64,000 nt of DNA from Monodelphis domestica (GCF_027887165.1 NC_077228.1:109070043-109134042); one strand, 5' to 3'; numbered from the stretch's first letter, positions 11,068 to 21,668 are shown. Notes: a model not told the origin generated them from the sequence alone. A program made the numbers and translations.

Positions 11068-11240
11068 AGAACTTGATTCAAGACTAGTTTTGAATACATA
11101 CTGACTGTGTGAACCCCAGAGGTCACTTAACCTCTCATTGTCCCCAAGTACCTATCTAAGAATGTAAGTCCCAGAGAAGGTTCTATTATTATTTTTTCCC
11201 TAGGAATTCTGTTATCAGTGGAATCACAGATCTGGTTTTT
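11068..11240 (+). repeat. MIR-like relic
   Basis: TGACTGTGTGAACCCC, CTTAACCTCTCATTGTCC and a GGAATCACAGATCTGG end. The end matches the similar relic at 24935-25160 (GAAATCACAGATCAGG). Confidence 0.55.
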
Positions 11241-11251
11241 TAAAAAATGTA

Positions 11252-11404
11252 GTGGGGCAGATAGCACAGTGGATAGAGTGCCAGGCTTATATCTGAAAAC
11301 TGAGTTTGAATTTGACCTTAGACATTTCTTAGTTGTGTGCCCCTGGGCAAATTACTTAACCCTGTTGACCTCTGTTTCCTCATCTGCCAAATGAACTGGA
11401 AAAG
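11252..11404 (+). repeat. Family B SINE, 3' cut by family A
   Basis: The head GGGGCAGATAGCACAGTGG and GTTTCCTCATCTGCC are present, then the copy stops at AACTGGAAAAGG where the family A SINE begins. Confidence 0.8.
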
Positions 11405-11583
11405 GGGGCAGCTAAGGTTGCTCAGTGGTTAGAGAAGGGGAGGTCCTGGGTTAAAATCTGGCTTCAGATGCTTCCTAGCTATGTGACCCTGGGCAAGTTA
11501 CTTATTCTCAATTGCCAAGCCCTTGCTGCTCTTTTATCTTAGAACAGATACTAAGACAAAAGGTATATAAAAAAAACAAAAAC
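11405..11583 (+). repeat. Family A SINE
   Basis: GGGGCAGCTAAGGTTGCTCAG head, GGTCCTGGGTTAAAATC, CTATGTGACCCTGGGCAAG and an AAAAGGTATATAAAA end. Confidence 0.85.
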
Positions 11584-11689
11584 ATCTCTTCAGCCCCCAG
11601 AGTAGACTCAGCTCTGGCCTAGACTACCTGGAGCGGTAAGAACAGATTTAATCCCTGATTTCTGGGAGATGCATGGCCTCATGGGATAG

Positions 11690-11958
11690 GCACATGCTGT
11701 CCGTACTTTGTTTTCAAAGAGGATCAGTGACATCATGGGATGATGGCTTGACTTGTGTTTGAATTGGGATAGAAGTGAAGCAGAGTTGCACCAAGTCATC
11801 AGCCTCACTCTCTTTCAGAGTCACTGAAGTTCAGTAGTAAGACAAAAGACAGAATGACCAGCGATGGCCCTGGGGTGCAGTACATGCATGACCTCAGTGT
11901 TCTTGAGGTCTGACCAAGCTCTAAGCGCTCCACAGCGCCTGCTTCAGCCAACTTCATG
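11690..11958 (+). repeat. Unclassified interspersed repeat
   Basis: The phrases GCAGAGTTGCACCAAGTCAT, CAGCCTCACTCTC and CAGCGATGGCCCTGG are ones I associate with a marsupial interspersed repeat. The class cannot be set from this single copy and I may be wrong about its family. Confidence 0.4.
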
Positions 11959-12189
11959 ACTATTGAAACAAATTGCTTTTATCTGCCCATTCTGCTCGAG
12001 GGGTGCTTGGGAGAGACATATAGACATCATTTCATAGAAAGGAGACTTAATTATTTGCACTACTCAATAGGAAGTCATGGTACCAAGACTCTAAAGCAAT
12101 GGATAATCCAAAACCTTTTTTTTTTTGACCCTGTAATGCATTACACGATTTATTTTTATGGTGAGTTTATCTCATTACTTCTACTTGAC

Positions 12190-12560
12190 AAAAGCTCATT
12201 GATTCATTCAACAATCATTTACTAAGTAAGATGCTTAGTGATTTACTAAGAGGCAAGGAAGCAGGCTGAGATCCTGAAGGATAAGAGGACATACAAACCT
12301 GAATGAGAGAGTTCTTCAAGAACTGATGATCTAGTAAGAGGACTGAGACAAGTACATGGGCCATTCTAGTATGAGGAATGTGATAAATGCTATAAGAAAG
12401 GGACCAGAAAAGGGTTATGGGGATAAGAGGGAGGAGAGGAAACTATGGGGGTAGCTATATCAATTATGGAAGACTTCAAGAGGAAGTAGCACGTGCATAG
12501 GGCATTTGAAGACGGGAGGGTTTTGGCATTATTAGTGCTATCTCAAGTAGAGCAATGGCC
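12190..12560 (+). repeat. Family G ancient repeat
   Basis: CATTCAACAATCATTTACT, then AGGACATACAAACC, then GACTTCAAGAGGAAGTAGCA follow the family G order (age-worn). It resembles the copies at 16757-16910 and 41785-42790. Confidence 0.5.
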
Positions 12561-12813
12561 CAGAAGCACATTCATTTCACAGTGAGAAATCAGGCTAAAA
12601 ATGCAAATGCAAATACCCTTGGGAGGCGTAATATATCAACCTGTATAGGTTATATAAATATAAATGACTGATGGCATCCTTTTCTCACAAAGTACTTTCT
12701 TGTTGGTGGGAGAAGAGAGGAAACGAAAGTGGGTAAGGTTGTAGGGAGTAAAGAGAAGGGATTACCAAAAGAAAACTTTATCTTCACAAATATTTTACCT
12801 AGAATGGGGTCTT

Positions 12814-13072
12814 GGGTAGCTAGCTAGGTGGAACAGTGAACAGGGGACTGGGTTTAGAATAGGCAAGATTCATCTTCCTGAGTTCAAATCTGGCCTCTGA
12901 TCTTTATTAGACTAGACCCTGGTCAAGTCACTTAAAACTGTTTGCCTCAGTTTCCTCATCAGTCAAATGAGCTGGAGATTGCAATGGCAAACCACTCCAG
13001 TATCTTTGCCAAGAAAACCCCAAATGGCACCACAAAGAGTCAAACGTGACTGAAATGACTGGACAATAACAA
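12814..13072 (+). repeat. Family B SINE
   Basis: Full length: GGTAGCTAGCTAGGTGG head, GCCTCAGTTTCCTCATCAG, CTTTGCCAAGAAAACCCC and AAGAGTCAAACGTGACTG. Confidence 0.88.
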
Positions 13073-13144
13073 TGGACTCTGTAAACATGATTATGTGTAT
13101 GTCATAAGAGTTGACATTTATGTAATGTTTTGAGATTTAAGAAA

Positions 13145-13500
13145 ACCTTCATAAGCTAGAGAGTGGCCAAGGAGGGCAACCAAGATGGCAAAGGATCTTA
13201 CCTTCATGCCATGTGAGGATAGTTTGGAAGAAAGAGGGATAAATATCTGGAAAGAAGTCTGGAAAGAAGAAGGTTCAGTGAAGGGACATGAGAGCTCTCT
13301 TCAAGTGTTTGGAGGTCTGTCATGTGGAAGAAAGCCTAGACTTGTTCTATTTGGTCTCAGAGAGTGAAAACAGGGGCAAAGGGTGCAAGTTGGAAAGAAG
13401 CCAATTTAGGTTCAGGGTCAGGAAAACCCTTCCTAGCAATTAGAACTGTCCAAAAGTGAAAGGAGAGAGTTAATGAGGACTTCTTCCTTTGGGGTCTTCT
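13145..13500 (+). repeat. L3/CR1-type LINE 3' region, left arm
   Basis: GGAGGGCAACCAAGATGGC, GACATGAGAGCTCTCTTCAAG, GTCTGTCATGTGGAAG and AGCAATTAGAACTGTCC match the conserved CR1/L3 3' end that is shared by birds and mammals. It is interrupted by the SINE and L1 that follow and resumes at 14473. Confidence 0.75.
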
Positions 13501-13504
13501 TAAA

Positions 13505-14471
13505 GAAGGTTGTTCAGTTATTTTTCAATTGTGTCTGACTATGACCCCAATCAGAGTTTTCTCTTTTTAAACAGTGTTAATGATCTTATTTTTATTTTTT
13601 TGTTACATATAGAAACAGTTTTTGACATTTTAAAATTCAGATTTTCTCCCTCTTTTCATCCCTCCCTCCCCCACCTCCTTGAGGTAGTGAATGGTTTGAT
13701 ATAGGTTATACCAGTGCTTTCATGTAATATGTTTCCATCTTGCTCATGTCATGATAGAAGACACATATGACATTTGCTTTGCTGATAATGGTTTAGTCCT
13801 TCACTGTTCATCATCATACAATATTTCTATTCCTGAATACAGTGTTCTCCTGGTTCTGTTCACTTCACTTTGTCTCAGTTCATATAAGTCTTTCCATGTT
13901 TTTCTGAACTCAGCCTGTTCATTATTCCTTATGGTACAATAGTATTCCACTACAACCATATTCCACAGCTTGTTTATCCAATCCCCATGATGGACACCCC
14001 CTCAATTTCCAATTCTTTGCCACTACAAAAAGAGCTAAAAACATTTTGGTTCAGGGAGGTCCTTTCCCCCTTTTCTCTGATCTCTTTGGGATACAGATCC
14101 AGTAGTGGTATTGCTGGGTCAAAGAGTAGGCATAATTTTGTGTCCCTTTGAGCCTGGTTCCATGTTGCTTTCTAGAATGGTTGTAACAGTTCACAGTTCC
14201 ACCAACAGTGTATCAGTGTCCCGATTTTCCTACATCCTCTCTAACATTTATCATTTTCCTTTTTAGGTGTGTTAGTCAATCTGATAGGTATGAGGTAGTA
14301 TTTCAGAGCTGTTTTAATTTGCATTTCTCTAATCAATAGTGATTTGGAGCACCAATCTGGGTTTTCTTGGCAAAGATACTAGAATAGTCTTTCATTTCCT
14401 TCTCCAGCTCATTTTCCAGATGAGGAAACAGAGGCAGAGTTAAGTGACTTGCTTAGGATCACACAGCTAGT
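13505..14471 (-). repeat. Family B SINE split by L1
   Basis: The left part (13505-13562) reads TTCAGTTATTTTTCAATTG and AGAGTTTTCT. The right part (14354-14471) reads GGGTTTTCTTGGCAAAG and GATGAGGAAACAGAGG. The L1 between them is flanked by 14-bp direct repeats (13549-13562 and 14354-14367) with three mismatches. Confidence 0.8.
13563..14353 (-). mobile_element. 5'-truncated L1 3' end
   Basis: The minus strand encodes an L1 tail: TTCTCCTGGTTCTGTTCACT, TGTTTATCCAATCCCCATG, ACAGTTCCACCAACAGTG and AATTTGCATTTCTCTAATC are reversed ORF2/3' UTR phrases typical of L1. The T-rich left end is the poly(A) tail. It is about 790 bp and its ORF is broken. Confidence 0.85.
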
Positions 14472-14472
14472 T

Positions 14473-14571
14473 GCCCCCTTAGATGTTGTCGTGGAGATTC
14501 CTTTTATGCCTGTGTTGAACTAGATTGCCACTCATATCCTTTCCAACTCTCAAGTCTTGTGATTCTGTGGA
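14473..14571 (+). repeat. L3/CR1-type LINE, right arm
   Basis: TTAGATGTTGTCGTGGAGATTC and TGATTCTGTGG continue the 3' end begun at 13145. The host LINE is therefore older than both inserts. Confidence 0.7.
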
Positions 14572-14574
14572 GGC

Positions 14575-14680
14575 TTATGAAGCACTGTCAGGACATTACT
14601 TCACTGGATCTTTACTGGGTATTATTATTCCCATTTTACAGACAAGACCATGTTACTCAGTTAGCAAGTGTCCTTCCACC
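14575..14680 (-). repeat. Family E relic
   Basis: GGGTATTATTATTCCCATTTTAC and ACTCAGTTAGCAAGTG are a truncated MIR/CORE-SINE in reverse. Confidence 0.5.
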
Positions 14681-14699
14681 CTACCAGCCCGTCTTTTCT

Positions 14700-14751
14700 T
14701 TCCTTTTCTCTTACCTTTTGTCTTGGAATCAAAACTAAGTATCGGTTCCAG
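14700..14751 (-). repeat. Family A tail fragment
   Basis: CTTACCTTTTGTCTTGGAATC and ATCGGTTCCA are the reversed 3' end only. It joins directly to a plus-strand family B copy, giving a composite of opposed partial SINEs. Confidence 0.6.
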
Positions 14752-14887
14752 GCAAGTCACTTCATCCTGCTTGCCTCAGTTTCTCCTCTTTAAAATGAGC
14801 TGTAGAAGGAAATGGGAAGGCATTCCAATATCTTTGCCAAGAAGAGTCAGACACGACTGAAACCACTGAACAATAACAACAACAAAA
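14752..14887 (+). repeat. Family B SINE, 5'-truncated
   Basis: GGCAAGTCACTTCATCCTG, CCAATATCTTTGCCAAG and AGAGTCAGACACGACTGAAA, ending in an AACAACAAC tail. Confidence 0.8.
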
Positions 14888-15129
14888 AGAAAATCGCCAT
14901 CTAAGGCATTGGAGAGAATAAAGACGTCGAGTCTCCCATGGCACAGAGCCTTTGCCTGCTTTCTGTCTGGGAGAAGGAGGAAAAGGAAGAAGCCATATGG
15001 CAAGAGGGAGGAAGATGGGGGCCAGGTTCCCCACTTTTCCCCCTCTGAGCACCGCAGAGGGGCAGCCTCTGGTTCTCCCTTAATTCAAGCCTCTGTTCTC
15101 TCTGGCAGCTCCTCCGCTGAAGAGTAGAA

Positions 15130-15240
15130 AGCAAATGGAGCGTGAAAAAAAATTCCTCTAAAATAATTACAGGTTACAAGAAATCATTTGGAACTGTGTA
15201 AATAGCCTCCAGGCAGGTAGAGACACCGTGTTCTTCAGCT
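15130..15240. promoter_or_regulatory. Candidate conserved non-coding stretch
   Basis: Non-repeat, AT-rich sequence holds ATAATTACAGG (about 15161) and AAATCATTTGG (about 15181). It lies directly beside the CpG-rich patch. Functional status is inference from position and composition only. Confidence 0.25.
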
Positions 15241-15244
15241 TAAC

Positions 15245-15433
15245 ACGAAGTCCGCCCCTGATTGCCTCCCGTGGTGCCTGGGCAGAGGAGGGGATGAGGC
15301 TGACGTCCTGCCGCGAGGCTTCGCCGCTCCACGCTGCCTGCCGGGAGGACCTCGACTGAGTCCCTCCCCGCGTTCGAGGCTCCGTTTCTTTATTTGGAAG
15401 ATGAAGTTTTGGGGTTCTTAGCCTGGTGTCCGC
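15245..15433. promoter_or_regulatory. CpG-rich island-like patch
   Basis: I count about 17 CpG dinucleotides in about 190 bp, while most of the window has very few. The GC content is also locally high (GCCGCTCC, CCCCGCG, CCGCGG). No SINE explains it. It could be an orphan CpG island, a promoter or a first exon. A 98-codon minus-strand frame covers it but is not recognised. Confidence 0.45.
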
Positions 15434-15489
15434 GGACTTGTTTTGTTTCCTGTAGCCCCACAAAAGTCAGTGCACTTTTAATCCGTGCA

Positions 15490-15625
15490 AGCTTAATAAC
15501 ATATACTTAGCTATATATACACACAGGGGCTCTCAACACGCATGTACATGTGTACATATATGTTTACACATGTAGTCACATACACGTTCCTACATGTACA
15601 CAAACACACAAAGCAATTGCAGTTG
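15490..15625. repeat. TATA/CACA low-complexity stretch
   Basis: Alternating purine-pyrimidine sequence (TATATATACACACA, ACATGTGTACATATA) could favour non-B DNA, but it is too irregular to call a microsatellite. Confidence 0.5.
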
Positions 15626-15674
15626 CTATGGACTCTGAGTCTCTTTCCAATTTGGGGGGACACTTTGTGGACTT

Positions 15675-15875
15675 TAAAAAAAAACCGTTACCTTCCATCT
15701 TAGAATGAATACTGTGTATCTGTTCCAAGGCAGAAGAGAGGTAAGGGCTAGGCAATGGGGGTTAAGTGACTTGCCCAGGGTCACACAGCTGGGAAGTGTC
15801 TGAGGTGAAATTTGAACCCAGGACCTCCCTTCTCCAGGTCTGATTTTCAATCCACTGAGCCACCTAGCTGCTCTT
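15675..15875 (-). repeat. Family A SINE
   Basis: A close match to the family consensus: TACCTTCCATCTTAGAATG, GGTTAAGTGACTTGCCCAG, ACTGAGCCACCTAGCTGC. Confidence 0.92.
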
Positions 15876-15928
15876 GTATTTGTTTTTAAAAATATTTTGA
15901 TGATTTTGGCATATTTGGTTTCCTTTGT

Positions 15929-16166
15929 AATTTTTAGTCATTTTTCAGTCACATCTGATCCTTTGGGGTCCCACTTGGGGTTTTCTTGCAGAGATACTGG
16001 AGTGATTTGCTGTTCTCTTCTCCAACTCATTTTCCAGATGAGGAAACTGAGGCCAACAGGGTGAAGTGACTTGCCCAGGTAATAAGTATTGGAGGCCAAT
16101 TTTGAACTCAGAAAGCTAATCCTGACTCCAGGCCCAGAACTTTTTCCATTGTGCCAATAAGCTACC
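15929..16166 (-). repeat. Family B SINE
   Basis: TTTTCAGTCACATCTGATCC, GGGGTTTTCTTGCAGAG and GATGAGGAAACTGAGGCC, ending at the reversed head TGTGCCAATAAGCTACC. Confidence 0.87.
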
Positions 16167-16192
16167 TTTTATGATACTCTCTGCTTTCTTTT

Positions 16193-16378
16193 TTTTTTTT
16201 AAATCCTCACCTTCCATCTTGGAATCAATAGTGTATGTGCAAGGCAGAAGAGTGGTAAGGGCTAGGCAATGGGGGTCAAGTGACTTGCCCAGAGTCACAC
16301 AGTCTGAGGCCAGATATGAACCTGGACCCTCCCATCTCTAGACCTGGTTCTCAATGCACTGAACTACCCAGCTGCCCC
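16193..16378 (-). repeat. Family A SINE with clear target duplication
   Basis: Reversed family A copy that begins with a T-run (tail). It is flanked by identical 14-bp direct repeats CTCTGCTTTCTTTT at 16179-16192 and 16379-16392, exactly 200 bp apart. The T-rich site fits an L1-type endonuclease nick. Confidence 0.93.
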
Positions 16379-16756
16379 CTCTGCTTTCTTTTATGCACTT
16401 ATTTCTGCATATAAAAACATTTTTGTAAGGAGGAGGTTTATAGACTTTCCCAGATTGATCCAGGCTACGAGAAAGGATAGGAACCCGGGACAAGATGAGC
16501 TCACAAGTCTCTTCTCTAAGTCTTAGAGAGGAGAAGCACAAGGTCTCTTCTAGACCAGATGCTTGAGCATCATCTAGGGCAGAAGGGGAAGGCTGCAGTT
16601 GATGATGGATGGGGAGTTCCAGGCAGAGAGGGACTGGTTAAAAGCCAGGAAGGACTAGAGAGAAAGTGAATAAATACCTTGAGGGAGTATTCGAAGGTGG
16701 ATGGGCATTGTAGAGTCAAAGGAGAGGGAAAGGAGATCAGCACCTATTGAAAGCAA

Positions 16757-16910
16757 TTAAGTATATTTGTTAATTCAGTCATTCCTCCAACTGGTATTAT
16801 TGAACACTCTCTGAGTGCAAGGTCTCTTGCTCAGCTAAGTAGAAGAACCAGAGAAAAATAAGAAAGGATCCCTGCCCTCAGAGAGCTGGCAATCTAGTAG
16901 GTGAGAGAAG
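16757..16910 (+). repeat. Family G ancient repeat
   Basis: AATTCAGTCATTCCTCCAAC, GTGCAAGGTCTCTTGCTCAG and TGCCCTCAGAGAGCTGGCA. The related continuation at 17272-17372 lies beyond a family B SINE. Confidence 0.55.
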
Positions 16911-16983
16911 ACCAGGGATAAATAACTAGGAATAGGAGGAGGGAGATAATTAGCTCAGTTGGAATTAACTACAATGATAATTT

Positions 16984-17205
16984 GAGGCAGCTACATGGTG
17001 TGGATAGAGTGCTTGCTCTGAAGTCAGGACAATCAACTTCTTGAGTTCAAATCTAGCCACAGACACTTCTTAGCTGTGTTACCCTAGGCAAGTCATTTCA
17101 CTTTGCCTCAGTTTCCTCATCATAGAGAAGGAAATGGCAAACCCCTCCAGTATACTTACCAAGAAAACCCCAAATTGGGTCATGGAGGGGCAGATGTTAC
17201 TAAAA
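16984..17205 (+). repeat. Family B SINE
   Basis: GAGGCAGCTACATGGTGTGG head, TTTGCCTCAGTTTCCTCATC, CTTACCAAGAAAACCCC. The tail has decayed. Confidence 0.82.
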
Positions 17206-17252
17206 GATAATTTAATTTTCATTCAGAACAGGAAGAGATAATGCCTAGTTGC

Positions 17253-17267
17253 GGGGGGGGGGGGGGG
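17253..17267. repeat. G15 homopolymer
   Basis: An uninterrupted run of about 15 G follows GC. It may be partly a sequencing-length artefact. Confidence 0.85.
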
Positions 17268-17271
17268 AGGA

Positions 17272-17372
17272 TTCATGAAATGGGTAGCATTTGAACCAGG
17301 CCCTGTATTATTTTGACAGAGAGGTGGTAGAGAGTATTCCAGGAGCAGGGACTTGCCTCAGTAAAAGTATGA
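17272..17372 (+). repeat. Family G fragment
   Basis: GGGTAGCATTTGAACCAGGC and GAGTATTCCAGGAGCAGGG match the middle of family G. Confidence 0.5.
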
Positions 17373-17418
17373 AGGGAAAAAGGGTAACTTGCATTTGGAC
17401 ACATTAAGATTATGTGGG

Positions 17419-17616
17419 AGGCAGCTGGGTAGTTCAGTGGATTGAGAGCCAGGCCCAGAGATGGGAGGTCTAGGGTTCAAATCTAGCCACAGACACTTCC
17501 TAGCTGTGTGACCCTGGGCAAGTCACTTGACCCCCATTGCCTAGCCCTTACCACTCTTCTGGCTTGGAACCAATATACAGTATTGATTCCAAGACGGAAG
17601 GTAAGAGTTTAAAAAA
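17419..17616 (+). repeat. Family A SINE with target duplication
   Basis: A well-preserved copy: GGTTCAAATCTAGCC, CCCATTGCCTAGCCCTTACC, AGACGGAAGGTAAGAG. Identical 10-bp repeats ATTATGTGGG flank it (17409-17418, 17617-17626). Confidence 0.93.
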
Positions 17617-17647
17617 ATTATGTGGGTGAGTAGAGTATTTTTCTGGA

Positions 17648-17831
17648 GTTAGCTAGGTGGCTCAAGGGTTAGAGAGTCAGGTCTAGAGATGAGAGGTCCT
17701 GGGTTCCAATTTGGCCTCAGGCATTTCCTAATTATGTGACCCTGGGCAAGTCACTCAATCTCCATTGCCTAGCCTTTACTGTTCTGCCTTAGAACCAATA
17801 CACTAAGAAGGAAGGTAAGCATTGAAAAGAG
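17648..17831 (+). repeat. Family A SINE
   Basis: GTTAGCTAGGTGGCTCAAGG head, GGTCCTGGGTTCCAATTTGG, TGACCCTGGGCAAGTCACTC. There is a small deletion before the tail. Confidence 0.9.
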
Positions 17832-18004
17832 AGTGTTGGTTTTTTTTTTTTTCTGAAATAGTAGCAGAAAAGAATAGGAAGTCTTTGGAGACAGAAAAAT
17901 TATATCTTTGGTATTAGAAGCACATACAGAAATGATTGAACAATCTGAGAAATCATGGGATCAATACCCAAGAGTTCCCTGGCCCAATGAAATCACGGGT
18001 CCTG

Positions 18005-18085
18005 TCTCTAGCGAATGAGACAATATTTGTAAAGCACTTAGCATAGGAACTGGCACAGAGTAGACACTTCATAAGGGTTTGTTTC
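18005..18085 (+). repeat. MIR/L2-like 3' end
   Basis: GTAAAGCACTTAGCATAGGA and CAGAGTAGACACTTCATAAGG are the common end sequence. Confidence 0.6.
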
Positions 18086-18212
18086 TTTCCTTCTCCCCAT
18101 CCTTAAATCACAGGAATGTTACTGCCACAATCTACTTTAATTTCAGCAAAGCATTTGCCAAAGACTCTTCATATTCTTGAGATGAGGGAAATCTGAGCTA
18201 GCCAATAGAATC

Positions 18213-18362
18213 CCAGGAACCCAGAGCTGAAATGGTCCTCAGGAGTCATCTAGCAAATTCAGTATTTTTCTGTTACCCAAGAAGAAACGAAGACTCATAG
18301 CAATTAAATAATGAAGGTAGGCTTTGAACCCAGATCCCTTTCCAGTATATTTTGCTGTGCCT
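18213..18362 (-). repeat. Family D relic
   Basis: AGAGCTGAAATGGTCCTCAGG, GAGTCATCTAGC, AAGAAGAAACGAAGACTC and GGCTTTGAACCCAGATCCC. Confidence 0.5.
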
Positions 18363-19072
18363 CTTGTGACTTTTGTTCTCTCCTCCTGGATTGTGCTGGT
18401 AGTAAAGATGGAGGCAAGGCATTGCCAGCAGAGATGGGGAATTAGAAGCATTAAGGTCTTAAATAAATATGGTGGGGGTCAAAATCGAATAGTCTAGAAT
18501 ATATCCAGGACCGCAAATTCCACAGAGCTTGAGCAGAGACCTTGACAGACAAGTTAGATGAAGGAAGCAAAGGGTTACTGAGAGCCTCACTGAGAGTACC
18601 AGCTTGTTGGGGATCATATCATCTCATCCTGGTATAACTCAATACTGAAATCTAAATGAAAATCACCATAATTTATAGATGTCCTGGCAGCACAAAATCC
18701 CCCTTTTCCTGCTTTCCCCTTTATCACAGATTCTGGAACACAACTTTCTCTTTCCTAGCATATTTACAAAGGAGAACAATATTAGCAGAAATGTCAATAA
18801 TGATTTTCAGATAATCAAAGGTGCATCTAAACCTACTGTTCTTGGCCTCTTTTTTCCTGGACCCTTTCAGCAGACTGATGTAGTCTATAGACCCCTTCTC
18901 ATAATTATTTTTTAAATGATGGAGATTTGTTTAGAAATTAATGAAAATAAAATGTAATTTTTTTTCCTATTCAAGTTTGTAAGAATATCTGAAATCTATC
19001 CATGGGAAAATCATGAAGGGAGTCTAGGAAGGCCAGGTAAAGGACCCTAAAGTTACAAGGATGGCTTTCAGG
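18363..19072. other. Low-repeat AT-rich sequence
   Basis: No gene or clear repeat. A 78-codon plus-strand frame near 18679-18915 has no known motif. Confidence 0.35.
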
Positions 19073-19817
<745 letters not shown>

Positions 19818-19965
19818 AGCAGTTTGATGTAGTAGATAGAGAGGACCGAGGAGCCAGGAAGACCTGGGTCTGAATGTCTCTGACACATATCATCTATGAG
19901 GCTCTGAGCAAATTGTTCAATCTTTTAGTATTGGAGCTATGACTTCATCATATAATTGATGCCAG
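19818..19965 (+). repeat. MIR-like relic
   Basis: TGATGTAGTAGATAGAGAGG, GCCAGGAAGACCTGGGTC and CTATGAGGCTCTGAGCAAA. Confidence 0.6.
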
Positions 19966-19967
19966 GA

Positions 19968-20162
19968 CAGCTGGGTGGCTCAGTGGATAGAGAGCCAGGC
20001 ATGGAGTTGGAAGCACTTGGTTGTTTCAAAGCTGACCTCAGGCACATCCTATCTATGTGACCCTGGGCAAGTCACTTAACCCCATTCATCTAGTCCTTGC
20101 TGTTCTTTTGTCTTAGAATCCATATTTATGATCAATTCTAAGACAGAAGGTAAGGGTTTAAA
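19968..20162 (+). repeat. Family A SINE
   Basis: GGACAGCTGGGTGGCTCAGTGG head, TGTGACCCTGGGCAAGTC, AGACAGAAGGTAAGGG. A short TAATTGAT occurs on both sides and may be its target duplication. Confidence 0.9.
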
Positions 20163-20261
20163 TATATTTAATTGATATATCATGGTTGAGAGAGTGGCAG
20201 GAGGGAAGGGAAGAATTTGGAACTCAATATTTAAAAAAATAAATATTAAAATAAGTAAAGT

Positions 20262-20308
20262 GTATTATATATATATATATATACATACATATACACATAC
20301 ACATATAT
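20262..20308. repeat. (TA)n/(CA)n compound microsatellite
   Basis: TATATA passes into CATACATATACACA. Confidence 0.85.
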
Positions 20309-20370
20309 TTGCCACAAACCAATTGTAGATCATCAGTGGCAACTGTTTCTCCCCTCAAAAGTCTTATAGA

Positions 20371-20562
20371 ACAGGGCAGCTTGGTGGCTCGGTGGAGAGA
20401 GAGCCAGACCTGGAGTCAGGAGATCCTGGATTAAAATGTGACCTCAGATACTTCCTAGCTGTGTGACTCTGGTCAAGTCACTTAACCTTGATTACCTAGC
20501 CTTTGTCAGTCTTCTGTCGCAGAACTGGCACTAAGACAGAAGGTAAGGGTTTTTTAAAAAAG
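20371..20562 (+). repeat. Family A SINE with target duplication
   Basis: GGGCAGCTTGGTGGCTCGGTGG head to the AGACAGAAGGTAAGGG tail. The 10-bp repeat AAGTCTTATA flanks it at 20359-20368 and 20563-20572. Confidence 0.92.
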
Positions 20563-20569
20563 AAGTCTT

Positions 20570-20728
20570 ATAAAGCACTTTCATAACAGTCCAGTGAGGT
20601 AGATAGTGTTCAGATTATGCCCATTTTACAGATGAGAAAATTGGGTCTGAGAAGTAAAGTGATTTGTTTACAGTTCCATGGGTAAGTAGTGTGAGACAGA
20701 ATTTGAACTCTGGTCTCCTGATCAGAAA
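20570..20728 (-). repeat. Family E relic
   Basis: TAAAGCACTTTCATAACAGTC, CATTTTACAGATGAGAAAAT and GAATTTGAACTCTGGTCTCC are a worn CORE-SINE in reverse. Confidence 0.6.
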
Positions 20729-21039
20729 GAGACTCAAGAGACCTGAATGTCCAGCTTGCTTCCCATTATCCATGATATGGCATTATAGGGAATAACAATG
20801 GTCATGATCTCAAAGGTAATAAGACCTGCTCCCCACCAAAGTTTTCAAAGGCTTTCCTTTTCCCCCACAAGAAGAGATTTATTTGTAAACTGAACCATGA
20901 AATGACCTTTTAAGCTGAGGAGAAAAACTGGGGCAAACAAGGCAAACTCCGCTATGCCAAATGTAGCACAGCTCTCTCATTTTCCAGTAAATTCATGGTT
21001 GGCTGGACAAATAGCCTCTTGGAGGGCATCATCTAGTAA

Positions 21040-21282
21040 TGTAATAATAATGATAATAATTTATGTAGAACCTACTATGTGCCAGGCAGTGTACTAAGTG
21101 CTTTATAAATATAGTTTCATTTGATTCTTACAACAGCCCTGGTCGGTAGGTGTTTTATAACCCCCCAATTTACATTAGGGAAAACTAAGGAGACTGATTT
21201 AAGCCACTTGTGCAAGGTCATACCTCTCAGCAGGAAAAGTCTTAGGTCAGATTTGAATTCGATTCTTGTCTTCTGACTCCAT
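21040..21282 (-). repeat. Family E/G relic
   Basis: AACCTACTATGTGCCAGGCAG, GTGCTTTATAAATATAG, AAAACTAAGGAGACTG and TCAGATTTGAATTCGATTC. Confidence 0.65.
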
Positions 21283-21411
21283 CGATTATATCTATTTGCT
21301 ACTTCAAAAAAAGGCTCCAACTCTGTCCAATTCTATATTTTCCTCCTCAATGATGTAAATGAACCCATAAAATCTATATCTGTCAACTTTATGGCTGATT
21401 TAAGTTGAGAA

Positions 21412-21668
21412 GGGAGACAGTACAATGGAGAATATGCTAGGACTGGAGTCTGAAAGTTCTGAGTTCTAATCCTGTCGATGACACTCACTATAACTGAATG
21501 ATAAGGGACAAGTCACTTAATCTCTCCCCAGCCTCAGTTTTGGTCATCTGGCATAATAATGCCCATATCACCCATCTCATGGGGGTTTTGTGAGGCTCAA
21601 ATGAGATAATGGAAGCAAAGTGCTTTGCAAAGCTGAAAGCCCTGTATAAATGTCAACTCTTATTTTTT
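21412..21668 (+). repeat. MIR
   Basis: GAGACAGTACAATGGAGA, GGACAAGTCACTTAATCTC, GGGGGTTTTGTGAGGCTC, AAGTGCTTTGCAAAGC and AAATGTCAACTCTTATT follow the full MIR order. Confidence 0.75.
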
